Shown piece by piece: positions 8,084 through 16,070 of a DNA stretch of 64,000 nt. Position numbers and translations under genes: made by a program. Origin of the DNA: JBMNEH01 sp050948665 (GTDB taxonomy: Bacteria; Bacillota; Clostridia; Christensenellales; UMGS416); contig JBMNEH010000001.1 in NCBI GenBank assembly GCA_050948665.1, positions 2,170,001-2,234,000 on the forward strand, read 5' to 3'. The notes under the pieces are model-generated. The model was not told where the DNA came from and made no database searches. It worked only from the letters and a program-made list of their open reading frames with translations. How positions within the stretch are numbered: the stretch's first letter is position 1; every line of letters begins with the position of its first letter.

Positions 8084-9788
8084 TTTCCCGAAGCACCCCA
8101 TCCCTTATTATTATATCACACACCCTCCTGGCCGCCTTCGGATTCAGGTCATATCTGGCGGCCATACTCTCCGGGCTGTCCATGATCTCCGCCACGGAGG
8201 AAAGAAACGCGTATTCCAGACCCAGGGCCCACACCTCCGGCCGAACCATGGTTTTGGGCACAAGCTTCTCGCGGCGGCACATCCGCACCCACAATGCCTC
8301 AAGCTCCCCGGTCACATCTTTCTCCAGCCGTGTGTACAGCGCCTGTACGGCAATGGCGTAGGCCTGACGCTGGCTCTTACTGAGAGCGGCCAGCTGATCA
8401 CTATCCAGCCGAGGCACCCATATCGCAGCCAAACCGCCAAAGCCAATAAAGATTATTCTCTTGGAATAACCCCGCGCGGAAAGCAGTTCCGCCAGCTGCT
8501 TACGGAACAGTTCGGTTCGATGCCGATCGAGAATACGGTCCGTCACATACCCGAAATCCTCCTTGCCCCGGATCTCCAGCAATATCTTGCAGCCGGCATA
8601 AGCAAGGGACTGATTGCGCTGCCCGGCCAACCAGTAAACAGCCTCCCGGACGGCGTCCTGCCGCCAGTGTTCCCGCAGCCGTTCCCCATCGCCGTTCATC
8701 AGATCCGAGAGCAGCTTCATCCGGGCGGCGGCTTCGTTTTCCGGCACATCGGCCAGCATATCCAATTTCTTCCTGCGGGGTTTTCCGGCCTCCGCCTCGG
8801 CTGCCAGGCGGGCGTAATAGCGGGCCGTCCCATCCCAGGGCATCATCCGCGCCATGTCCTCCCAGACACACTTTGCTTTGGTATATTGCCCATCGCAATA
8901 ATAGGATAACGCCAGCAACTGGTCCGCCAGCCGCCCGTCTACCTGGGTACAGTCCATCCCCTCCAGCAAAGCGGCCGCCTCGGCATACCTGCCGTATTCA
9001 TACAGCGCAGCAGCGGCGCAGAATACTTCATCATCAAAATCAGAGCGAATGCTCTTCAGCTTCCCCAGCCAAGGCTCCGCTTTTCCTAAACGGTTTCCCC
9101 GCCTGTGCAGCAGCACAGCGTAAACCGCCATCGCCCGATAATTCTCCGGATCGCTCTCCAGCATCATTTCCAGAAAACCCAAGCCGTTCTTCCAATCCCC
9201 GGTGAAATACAGCAGTACCGCGTATTGGAGCGGCGCGCAATACGGGTCGCCCCCACTGGACAGGGCCAGCGCCAACAACTGGGGAAACTTCCGGCACCGG
9301 TCGTTGGCGATATGGGCGCAATAACAGTTATGCAGGTTTTCGTATTCCGGGGGAAAGCCCGGCTGCTCGGGATCGGACTGATACCCCTCAAGCGAACTCA
9401 GCAGAGCCCCGGCATCCTCGCGGATTTCGGGATCCGTACTGTTTACCAGCGCCAGACGCAGGCATTCCTCGGCACAGATATACTCACACAAGGCGTAATA
9501 ATTGCATCCCAGGGCATGCAGCACCGCGTCTTTCTCGCAGCCCTCCAGATTCAGGAGCCGCATCAAATAGCGGTTGGACACCTCATAGTACCCCAACTGG
9601 CCAAAAAGCCAGGCCGTATCCATCAGATACCGGAGGGTGTCCGGGCTCATTTCCAGCAGCTTATGATAGGATACAAGGGCATTGCGATAATCGCCGCTTT
9701 GCATATGCTTTTGTCCGCGCCGCAGGAAGAACTCCTCTCCCTGGGCATAGCTGACGACACGTCCGCGCTTATGGTTACCCTCTGCCAT
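8070..9788 (-). CDS. TPR-repeat protein of unknown function
   Basis: A 572-residue protein rich in tetratricopeptide-like helix pairs (ALVSYHKLLEMSPDTLRYLMDTAWLFGQLGYYE; FLEMMLESDPENYRAMAVYAVLLHRRG; ALYEYGRYAEAAALLEGM). The last ~120 residues look different and may form a small helical domain with a winged-helix flavour (LNPKAARRVCDIIIRDG). There is no signal peptide or membrane segment. ATG 9788 is supported by GGGGAG upstream and lies two bases after the hslO stop. The partner is unknown; position suggests coupling to Hsp33 expression. Confidence 0.8.
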   Translation of the reverse strand: MAEGNHKRGRVVSYAQGEEFFLRRGQKHMQSGDYRNALVSYHKLLEMSPDTLRYLMDTAWLFGQLGYYEVSNRYLMRLLNLEGCEKDAVLHALGCNYYALCEYICAEECLRLALVNSTDPEIREDAGALLSSLEGYQSDPEQPGFPPEYENLHNCYCAHIANDRCRKFPQLLALALSSGGDPYCAPLQYAVLLYFTGDWKNGLGFLEMMLESDPENYRAMAVYAVLLHRRGNRLGKAEPWLGKLKSIRSDFDDEVFCAAAALYEYGRYAEAAALLEGMDCTQVDGRLADQLLALSYYCDGQYTKAKCVWEDMARMMPWDGTARYYARLAAEAEAGKPRRKKLDMLADVPENEAAARMKLLSDLMNGDGERLREHWRQDAVREAVYWLAGQRNQSLAYAGCKILLEIRGKEDFGYVTDRILDRHRTELFRKQLAELLSARGYSKRIIFIGFGGLAAIWVPRLDSDQLAALSKSQRQAYAIAVQALYTRLEKDVTGELEALWVRMCRREKLVPKTMVRPEVWALGLEYAFLSSVAEIMDSPESMAARYDLNPKAARRVCDIIIRDGVLRENAAD

Positions 9789-9790
9789 GC

Positions 9791-10687
9791 TTACTCCCCA
9801 TTCTGTCCCAGAGCTTCCCCAAGAAGCCGCAACAGCTCCTCCCGGGAAAAAGAATATTCCTTTTGACAAAAGTGGCAGGTCAGCTTTGCTTCCCGATCAA
9901 CCTCCGCCATGTTCCGCAGCTCCTGCTCGCCAAGGCTTATCAGCACCTCTTCGATACGGGAACGGGAACAGTCGCAGCGGAAAAGAGGATGGATCTCCTC
10001 CAGCACCTCCAGCCCCAAAGGGTCAAACATGGTATGCGCCAGCTCCCTGAGTTCATAGTCCGCAAGCAAACGGCTGAATCCCCCCAACACCGGCGCGCGC
10101 AGCTCCAACCGGGAAATCAGCTCCTCCGAACAGTTCGGCATGACCTGGATCAGCGCGCCCCCGGAGGTCAGCACATTCCCCTCCGGCCCTACCATGACAC
10201 CCAGCGCCACAAGGGAGGGCTGCTGCTCGGAAACCAAATAATACCGCGCCACATCCTCAGCGATTTCCCCGCTGACAAGGTCAATTTTCCCGGTGTAAGG
10301 GCGGCCAAACACTTGATCCCTGACACAGGTCAGCGTGCCGTTATGACCGACCGCGCCGCCGACATCCAGCTTTCCGTTCTCCTTTGGGGGCAGGGCCACC
10401 CGGGGATTCTCCATCATGGCCTTGACGGTGCCGTTCGAACGGGCCGTCGCAATGAGCTTGCCGGCGGGGCCGCCGCCATTGACGATCAGCGTCAGGGCAT
10501 CCTTTTGGTCTTTCAGTGTAACGCCCATTATACAAGCCGCCGTCATCAGTCTGCCCAGGGCGGCGGTACAAACCGGGGAGGTGCGGTGTATGGAGGCCGC
10601 GGTCCGCGTCATAACCCGGGTATCCGCCATGAATATCCGGGCCATTCCGTTCCCCAGCACGCCCCGCAGCAATAGATCCCGTTCCAT
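9791..10687 (-). CDS. hslO: Hsp33 redox-regulated chaperone
   Basis: A 298-residue Hsp33. The N-terminal fold shows the family features GLAKMADTRV-like MARIFMADTRV, LGRLMTAACIMG and NGGGPAGKLIATA. The C-terminal redox switch has the four zinc cysteines as CDC (in FRCDCSRSR) and CHFC (in LTCHFCQKEY). On oxidation and unfolding these release zinc and activate holdase function in the cytoplasm. The start ATG 10687 overlaps the stop of the upstream gene (TGATG). Upstream extension of the frame is not protein-like and was rejected. Confidence 0.95.
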   Translation of the reverse strand: MERDLLLRGVLGNGMARIFMADTRVMTRTAASIHRTSPVCTAALGRLMTAACIMGVTLKDQKDALTLIVNGGGPAGKLIATARSNGTVKAMMENPRVALPPKENGKLDVGGAVGHNGTLTCVRDQVFGRPYTGKIDLVSGEIAEDVARYYLVSEQQPSLVALGVMVGPEGNVLTSGGALIQVMPNCSEELISRLELRAPVLGGFSRLLADYELRELAHTMFDPLGLEVLEEIHPLFRCDCSRSRIEEVLISLGEQELRNMAEVDREAKLTCHFCQKEYSFSREELLRLLGEALGQNGE

Positions 10688-11316
10688 CACTCTGCTCCCG
10701 CCAGAGCAGCGGCTATCCGCGCCCCGGCTTCCCCGATAAATTTTTGTACGCCCGGCAGAGTCACAAGCCGTGACGCGCGAGGATCCCGGGCTATCTGCAG
10801 CTCCGCAAAGCGCTCCCTGCGCCAGCGGTCCACCTCGTTCGCATTCACCAGGTCCGCGTAATCCCGCGCGGGGGTGGACAATGCCGCCCTCCACATCCGT
10901 TCCCCCGGCCCGGTACGGAACAGCGCTCTTTCCGCCGTATTGCAGTCTCCGGCATAAATGATCCGAAAGGGCTCCCGGAGCGCGTCGGGCACATCTGCGT
11001 ATTCTTCGGCATAACGCCGGACAGCTTCCCTCCTGGGACCATAACGCCAAAGCACATCGGTCATCACATGAATCGCGCAGCCCAGCAGAAAGGGATTGCC
11101 CCGGTTCCCCCGACCCAGTTCCGCAGCACGACGATACGCGGTTTTCCAATCCGGCACCCTGAGATGGGTGCGATTCATATCCAACCCGTCCGCTCCCTGA
11201 CGAAGCTGCACCGCGTCCGGAGCGATGCTCCCCAGCAGCAACTGCCCGGAAACATTCCACCCCGCCTCCCGGCTGACGGTATCGACTACAAACATATGGA
11301 TCGTAGGAAGGGGCAT
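10687..11316 (-). CDS. Zinc-dependent phospholipase C-like protein
   Basis: A 209-residue protein whose pattern (MPLPTIHMFV, GSIAPDAV, NRTHL, GCAIHVMTDVLW) matches the His/Asp spacing of the zinc-dependent phospholipase C / S1-P1 nuclease-like fold found in many small Firmicutes proteins. Ligands would be H7, D33, the THL histidine, and the HxxxD of the fourth motif. There is no signal peptide, so an intracellular role is likely. The reaction is not established. One base separates it from the GNAT gene. Confidence 0.6.
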   Translation of the reverse strand: MPLPTIHMFVVDTVSREAGWNVSGQLLLGSIAPDAVQLRQGADGLDMNRTHLRVPDWKTAYRRAAELGRGNRGNPFLLGCAIHVMTDVLWRYGPRREAVRRYAEEYADVPDALREPFRIIYAGDCNTAERALFRTGPGERMWRAALSTPARDYADLVNANEVDRWRRERFAELQIARDPRASRLVTLPGVQKFIGEAGARIAAALAGAE

Positions 11317-11317
11317 T

Positions 11318-12016
11318 TTATTCCTCCGGTAAAGCCAATTTTAGTCCGGTCAGGGGTATGGTAGGCAAAAAACCCAACCCCAAGCAAAGATCACGCGAAG
11401 CGAAATTGGCGTCATCACAGCGATATTGCACGAGTTTGCCCAAGGCCCTCCCCTCTCGGCAAAGAGCGGCAACCGCCTGCGCGCCCCAGCCTTGACGGCG
11501 GCGCCCGCCATGGGTCAGCACACCGATGTCCGCCAGGACCTCTCCCCAGTACAGGAAGGAGGCCGCCGCCGTCAGCACGCCGTCGGTATCGAAGGCTCCG
11601 GTCACGACGGGATCCTTCAGAGAAATCTCCCCGGCCAACCGTTCGCGAAGGGTACAGGTCATCAAGAGCGCCTGCCAGGCGGCCTCATCTGCCGGAGACA
11701 GCAAACGAACGGCGGGGGTATCCGGCAAGGGAACGCCATCAGGCAAAAGGTAGTAACAGGCGGGGTCCGCCTCCGCCGGAACTCCGGGAAAAATCTCCTC
11801 CGCCAAACGGAGCACCGTCCATTCACGGGGAAGGGCGGCGATCTCCCCCGTCACAGACGCCAGTTCCGGCGTCACCAGTATCACACGGCAGCCGGGCCCG
11901 TCATATACCGCCAAAGGATAACGGGGAGTCAGTTCCTCCTCCGGCTGCACATGGATTCCCGCTCCCTCCGGCCAGCCCATGTACCGGCAAAGAGCGCTCC
12001 AATGGGCCTCTATCAA
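11318..12016 (-). CDS. GNAT-family N-acetyltransferase
   Basis: A 232-residue protein with a C-terminal GNAT domain. The acetyl-CoA pyrophosphate loop is GGRRRQGWGAQAVAALCREG, preceded by the ADIGVLT beta strand and followed by NFASRDLCLGLGF. The N-terminal half is divergent, as in the two-domain GNAT proteins. The acceptor is unknown. The start appears to be TTG 12016, whose last bases overlap the TGA of the upstream gene (TTGATA), with AGAGG about 11 bases upstream; the first ATG lies 12 codons further in. Confidence 0.75.
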   Translation of the reverse strand: MIEAHWSALCRYMGWPEGAGIHVQPEEELTPRYPLAVYDGPGCRVILVTPELASVTGEIAALPREWTVLRLAEEIFPGVPAEADPACYYLLPDGVPLPDTPAVRLLSPADEAAWQALLMTCTLRERLAGEISLKDPVVTGAFDTDGVLTAAASFLYWGEVLADIGVLTHGGRRRQGWGAQAVAALCREGRALGKLVQYRCDDANFASRDLCLGLGFLPTIPLTGLKLALPEE

Positions 12017-12990
12017 AGAGTTACCAACCTCTTCTCCCTGTGAGAGCGGTAGGCCGCGTCCATCAGGCGGGACAACGCCACCGCGTCCTCAATACCGAAC
12101 AACGGAGACTCCCCCGTTTCCACCGCATCCAGGAACTGCTCCATGGCGCCCTTCCCCGGCGGGGGCATCTCAGCCTCCCCGACCCGGCGGAAGGCGGCCT
12201 TCCCCTCTTTCAGCCAAACAATATTATCCACTCCCAATACCTGAACCGTCCCCTCCGTCCCCTGAACCTCCAGAAATTCGGGAGCCGCGGGTGTCATAAA
12301 CCCGGTCTCGGAAACGGCAATGGCGCCGTTGGCATAGGACATGACGGAAACAGCGTTGTCTTCCACCTCATGACCGGACATATGGGTAAATACCGAGAAC
12401 ATGGACTCCGGCGTGCCCATCAACCATTGTATCAGATACATCGGATGGGCGCCCAAATCCATCATAGCGCCTCCGCAGGCCTCTGCCGGGTCATAAAAAT
12501 GCGGCGGGAGCCAGCCCCCGACGGCGCCGTCATGCGCATTCCGCATACGCATATAGGTAGGCGTGCCCAGCTTTCCCCGCTCCAACAGCCCTTTCACAAA
12601 CAGGTTGTGAGGGAAGGTCCGGTGGGGAAAGGAAATAACAAATTGAACGCCCGCCTTTTTTACTTCCCCGGCAATGCGGACCGCGCTGTCATAGGAAGCC
12701 GCCAGCACCTTCTCGGTAAAGATGTGTTTCCCGGCCCGCGCCGCCTTAATAATGATCTCCTCATGATCACAGGTGGGGGTGTTCACCACCACGGCATCCA
12801 CCTTTTCGCCGGAAAGCAGGGCGTCCGGGTCGGTATAACAGAGCACGCCGAGCTTCCCCGCCCACTCCTGCCCCCGGAGAGGCTCCTTATCATATACGCC
12901 CACGATCTTTGCCCGGCCGGAATTCAAGATCTGTTTTGTGTAATCCCCGGCATGAACATGCCAGTACCCCATCATTGCTATCCGTATCAT
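12013..12990 (-). CDS. Gfo/Idh/MocA-family oxidoreductase
   Basis: A 325-residue NAD(P)-dependent oxidoreductase with an N-terminal Rossmann fold (RIAMMGYWHVHAGDY, DAVVVNTPTCDHEEIIIKAARAGKHIFTEKV, which carries the EK-type motif) and a C-terminal substrate domain containing GGAMMDLGAHPMYLIQWLMG, where D and H are the usual catalytic residues. Members oxidise sugars, inositols or related polyols. The first glycine motif is unusual, GYWHVHAG instead of GxGxxG. ATG 12990 has AGGAGG upstream. It is the first gene of the ten-gene minus-strand string. Confidence 0.88.
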   Translation of the reverse strand: MIRIAMMGYWHVHAGDYTKQILNSGRAKIVGVYDKEPLRGQEWAGKLGVLCYTDPDALLSGEKVDAVVVNTPTCDHEEIIIKAARAGKHIFTEKVLAASYDSAVRIAGEVKKAGVQFVISFPHRTFPHNLFVKGLLERGKLGTPTYMRMRNAHDGAVGGWLPPHFYDPAEACGGAMMDLGAHPMYLIQWLMGTPESMFSVFTHMSGHEVEDNAVSVMSYANGAIAVSETGFMTPAAPEFLEVQGTEGTVQVLGVDNIVWLKEGKAAFRRVGEAEMPPPGKGAMEQFLDAVETGESPLFGIEDAVALSRLMDAAYRSHREKRLVTL

Positions 12991-13121
12991 CTCCGCACCT
13001 CCTCTGTTTTGCGCTCAAGCCATTCTATCACAGGGGCGATAAAAAGGAAATACCGGGTTTCCCGGGGAACGCGCGTATCACAAACAAGCAATCGTTACGG
13101 CATAGAAAACAGGGCGCGCTA

Positions 13122-13150
13122 TTGTGCGAATTGCACCAACATGGTATAAT
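13122..13150 (+). promoter_or_regulatory. Promoter of the ECF sigma operon
   Basis: TTGTGC at 13122-13127 and a perfect TATAAT at 13145-13150, 17 bases apart, lie 36 bases before the sigma factor ATG. The -10 is of housekeeping type, so basal transcription does not depend on the ECF factor itself. Confidence 0.65.
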
Positions 13151-13185
13151 AAATATCTGAAAAACGCCCGCGAAAGGAGGAAGGG

Positions 13186-13767
13186 ATGAACGAGGAAAAG
13201 CAGTTTGCGGCTGATCCCAAACCCGCCTTCGAGGAACAGATAGCCCTCTATGAGCAAAGGATCTACAATGTTTGCCTGCGTATGATGCGGCACCCGCAGG
13301 ACGCCATGGATATGACACAGGAAACCTTCCTGAAAGCCTGGCGCGCCTGGAGCGGCTTTCGGGGGCAGTCCGCCGTGGGAACCTGGCTCCACAGGGTAGC
13401 GGTAAATACCTGCCTGGACGAGCTTCGGCGGCGAAAGAAGATCCGGAGGGTCTCCCTGCAGGAGCTGCAGGAATCCGGCTGGGAGCCCTCCGACGAAGAG
13501 GCTTTGAATGTTGCCGCAAGGCTCGCGGATAAGGAGCTGGTGCGGGAAGCCCTGCAGCGGCTGCGGGCGGACCACAGGACCGTGATCGTCCTGCGGGACA
13601 TGGAAGGCTACTCCTATGATGAGATCGCGCTGTTATTACGCTGCCCGGTGGGTACCGTGCGCTCGCGCCTCAGCAGGGGCCGTTCGGAGCTGATGAAAAT
13701 TCTCGGCAGCGCGGAACAAAACCAAGACAATTTCGTCCAAACAGGTAAAGGAGGGACGGCAAAATGA
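13186..13767 (+). CDS. ECF-type RNA polymerase sigma-70 factor
   Basis: A 193-residue extracytoplasmic function sigma factor. Region 2 is seen in NVCLRMMRHPQDAMDMTQETFLKAWRAWSGFRG with the TWLHRVAVN follow-on, and region 4 in YSYDEIALLLRCPVGTVRSRLSRGR, a helix-turn-helix that reads the -35 element. AAAGGAGG lies upstream of ATG 13186. The stop overlaps the start of the anti-sigma gene (ATGA), so both should be made in a fixed ratio. The target regulon is unknown. Confidence 0.93.
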   Translation: MNEEKQFAADPKPAFEEQIALYEQRIYNVCLRMMRHPQDAMDMTQETFLKAWRAWSGFRGQSAVGTWLHRVAVNTCLDELRRRKKIRRVSLQELQESGWEPSDEEALNVAARLADKELVREALQRLRADHRTVIVLRDMEGYSYDEIALLLRCPVGTVRSRLSRGRSELMKILGSAEQNQDNFVQTGKGGTAK

Positions 13768-15131
13768 AGCTGCACCTGGATAGCCTGTGTATGGACGCCT
13801 ATCTGGACGGGACGCTTTCCGCGCAAGAAGCAGAGAAAACCGCCCGTCATCTGGAGGAATGTCCTTCCTGCCGCACCCTTCTGGAAGCCCGGGGACAACT
13901 GCTTGCCGTGCTGAGCAATATGCCGGATGAGGAAGCCCCGGAACTGCTCCGCCCCAGGCTGGAAGCCGCGCTCCGCTCCGAAAAGGACGGGGAAGCCCGC
14001 CGTATACTGCGCCGGCGGAAGGTGGTCCCCACACTGCTGACCGCGGCCGCCTGCCTTGTCATCACAGCCGGGATCTTGACGCTTTGGGTCGGCGGAGGCT
14101 TTACCGGCATCGCGCAGGGAGTTGCCGCAGCAGATACGCGGGACGAGCGTTATGCCGCCGATTCGGAATCCGGCCGCAATATGGACAACGCCGCCTCCTT
14201 CCACGCTTACGAAGACGGGGCGGGAGACGGCGATATCATCGCTGATATGGCGGAGGCGATCTCCGAGGAAAGCATGACCATGGATAGCCCGGCGGCGGCC
14301 CCCGCCGACCTCCCCGCAGAGGACGAACTTAGCGTAAAGGACGACACGGCGGCGGGCGGACTTACGGACGGCTCCCTGCTCACCCGGGACCTTCAGACGG
14401 TTTCCGGCCAAAAACTGGTATACCGGGCGGAGGTTTCCGCGGAAACCACCGCGTTCGACGCGGACCTTTCGGCGATACTCAAGGTATGTGATACCTATAA
14501 CGGATTTGTGGAGTACTCCTCCGTCTACGGAAAAGCCTTTACCGAGCCGGACGGGTATGGCCGGTACGCCTATCTGACACTGCGCATCCCCTCTTCCCGC
14601 TACCATGAAGCCGCCCTCGGGCTGAAGGGGATAGGTTCGCTGCGGGATTTCTCCGAGAATGTCACAAACATCACCTACGAATACAACAACGCGGATATAC
14701 TGCTGGAAAATCTCCTGGCCCAGCGGGATACGCTGCTGGAGCTGCTGGACAAAGCGGAATCCCTGGACGATGTGGTGCTGCTGCAAAGCGAGCTGAATGA
14801 CCTGTCCACCCGCATCCAGCAGGCGGAATCCCAGGTAAGGGGGATGGACAACGAAATAGACTATGCCACCTTCTCCGTCAGCCTGGAAGAGGTGGAGGAC
14901 GCCTCCACACTGCTGGCATCCAACGAGAGCAAATCCTTCTTCCAGCGGATGCAGGAGCGCCTGTATGCCAGCCTTGCCGGTATCAGGGACGGATTCCTGG
15001 AAGGCGTCATAGACCTTGTCGCCTTCCTGCCGGTGCTCGCGGCAATCCTCCTTCCCCTGGGCCTGCTGGGGCTGATCGTCTGGCTGATCCTCCGGGGAGC
15101 AAAACGCCGGAAAGCCCGCCGGGCCGCCTGA
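13764..15131 (+). CDS. Membrane anti-sigma factor with DUF4349 domain
   Basis: A 455-residue protein. The N-terminus is a zinc-finger anti-sigma domain: C9, then HLEECPSC giving H-x3-C-x2-C (residues about 29-36). A transmembrane segment (residues about 90-112) leads into an outside region with a DUF4349 domain (VYRAEVSAETTAFDADL to ATFSVSLEEV), including a coiled stretch (LLENLLAQRDTLLELLDKAESLDDVVLLQSEL). A second membrane helix and a basic tail (RGAKRRKARRAA) end the protein. By family it holds the ECF factor at the membrane until an envelope signal releases it. Confidence 0.9.
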   Translation: MKLHLDSLCMDAYLDGTLSAQEAEKTARHLEECPSCRTLLEARGQLLAVLSNMPDEEAPELLRPRLEAALRSEKDGEARRILRRRKVVPTLLTAAACLVITAGILTLWVGGGFTGIAQGVAAADTRDERYAADSESGRNMDNAASFHAYEDGAGDGDIIADMAEAISEESMTMDSPAAAPADLPAEDELSVKDDTAAGGLTDGSLLTRDLQTVSGQKLVYRAEVSAETTAFDADLSAILKVCDTYNGFVEYSSVYGKAFTEPDGYGRYAYLTLRIPSSRYHEAALGLKGIGSLRDFSENVTNITYEYNNADILLENLLAQRDTLLELLDKAESLDDVVLLQSELNDLSTRIQQAESQVRGMDNEIDYATFSVSLEEVEDASTLLASNESKSFFQRMQERLYASLAGIRDGFLEGVIDLVAFLPVLAAILLPLGLLGLIVWLILRGAKRRKARRAA

Positions 15132-15143
15132 ACCTGTTATAAA

Positions 15144-15170
15144 GCCGCTCCTTCCGGGGAGCGGTTTTTT
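15144..15170 (+). terminator. Terminator of the sigma/anti-sigma operon
   Basis: The stem CCGCTCC/GGGAGCGG with a short TTCCG-type loop is followed by six T residues, 13 bases after the anti-sigma stop. Confidence 0.9.
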
Positions 15171-15226
15171 CGCGACCGGGAGCTGTTCCGCTTCCGATCC
15201 CCCATAACACGCGGCGGATTTTCCGC

Positions 15227-15255
15227 TTTACATTGACACGCAAATATGATAGAAT
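15227..15255 (+). promoter_or_regulatory. Promoter of tRNA-Leu
   Basis: TTTACA at 15227-15232 and TAGAAT at 15250-15255 are 17 bases apart, and transcription would begin a few bases before the mature tRNA 5' end. A TTGACA at 15233 also overlaps but is badly spaced. Confidence 0.7.
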
Positions 15256-15265
15256 GCACCCGTCC

Positions 15266-15352
15266 GCCGGAATGATGGAATTGGCAGACGTGCGGGACTC
15301 AAAATCCCGTGGTAGCGATACCGTGTGGGTTCGACCCCCACTTCCGGCACCA
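15266..15352 (+). tRNA. tRNA-Leu(CAA)
   Basis: An 87-base tRNA with encoded CCA. The acceptor stem pairs GCCGGAA with TTCCGGC; the D arm contains TGGCAGAC; the anticodon stem GCGGGA/TCCCGT encloses CTCAAAA, giving anticodon CAA. The extra arm is long (class II), with a short stem around TAGCGATA. The T arm carries GGGTTCGACCCCC. It decodes TTG leucine codons. It lies at the left border of the accessory region. Confidence 0.96.
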
Positions 15353-15359
15353 GACAGCG

Positions 15360-15405
15360 ATGATCCGAACCAATCTTCCCGGCAGGGGATGGGTTCGGAT
15401 CATTT
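15360..15405 (+). terminator. Terminator-like hairpin after tRNA-Leu
   Basis: A long stem, ATGATCCGAACC against GGGTTCGGATCAT, encloses about 19 bases and is followed by the T-rich TTGTATATTT. It begins eight bases beyond the tRNA. Confidence 0.8.
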
Positions 15406-15544
15406 GTATATTTGGGCAGGTATGAGGAGGCCCATTATTAAAACGGCGGTATAAGACAAACAGATCCCAAACCCCGATCAAAACGATAATCGTCCGCGCA
15501 ATTGCTCCGCGAATCACCGGGGGAGACAAAGTACCGGGTCAACA

Positions 15545-15573
15545 TTGTAAACAATACAAGAAAATGATATACT
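15545..15573 (+). promoter_or_regulatory. Candidate promoter upstream of the 119-residue ORF and the hydroxy-acid operon
   Basis: TTGTAA at 15545-15550 and TATACT at 15568-15573 are 17 bases apart. This is the only good promoter I see ahead of the operon starting at 16071; it may drive it through the short ORF. The remaining bases from 15406 hold nothing else recognisable. Confidence 0.55.
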
Positions 15574-15648
15574 TTTCATAGCGTCACGCTTCCAAACACG
15601 GTTTTGTTCATTGTTTCAAGAGAGTAAGGCAGGTTTACAGGAGATGCC

Positions 15649-16008
15649 ATGGCGGTAAGAATCCCTTGGGATGAAGAAGAGACAGCGCTTTTGATTGATA
15701 CATACCCGCGGGTTGAGGCGGGACGGCTGCCCCTGAAAGAAGCTATCGCCGCTTTGCCGGGACAACTTCGCCAGCGGGCAAAACGATCCGGCACAGAGAC
15801 AGATACTGTGTTCCGTAATGAGAACGGAATTCGCATGAGGCTTCGGTTTTGCGGGGAAACGGAAGCGGAGGCGCCCGCGGTTGCGGCGGGCGCCTCTCGC
15901 GGACACTATAGGCAGGAGACGGCGGCGGCTACGGATCGTATCCGAGAGTTGCATGCCGCAATACCCGGCCCCGCCGGTCCCGCGCGGCGGTTCAGGAGCA
16001 GCGGATGA
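15649..16008 (+). pseudogene. Fragment of a larger Clostridial protein (N-terminal domain only)
   Basis: A 119-codon ORF with a good site (AGGAGA) before ATG 15649. Residues 1-62 (IPWDEEETALLIDTYPRVE, LPGQLRQRAKRSG, FRNENGIRMRL) resemble a domain I recall at the N-terminus of much longer Clostridial proteins. From residue 63 on, the sequence turns into Ala/Gly/Arg-rich low-quality protein (APAVAAGASRGHYRQE), as if the original gene was cut and joined to unrelated DNA. I read it as a remnant left by rearrangement. It could still be expressed. Confidence 0.5.
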
Positions 16009-16070
16009 TCAGATCCAAGCAGCAATGAAAGCCGGTATTCATAAAATCAAGTATTAGGAGGAGAAAGCAT

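Noticed and set aside
9791..11260. Extending hslO to a 489-residue protein
   Set aside because: The upstream part is antisense-like Ala/Gly/Arg sequence overlapping the phospholipase-C-like gene, while Hsp33 begins at 10687 with a coupled start.
15233..15454. A 73-codon ORF across the tRNA
   Set aside because: It translates through tRNA-Leu and its terminator and starts at a promoter element, so it is not coding.
15545..15560. A catabolite-repression (cre) site near the promoter
   Set aside because: TTGTAAACAATACAA has some resemblance but lacks the central CG and fails the right half of the consensus.
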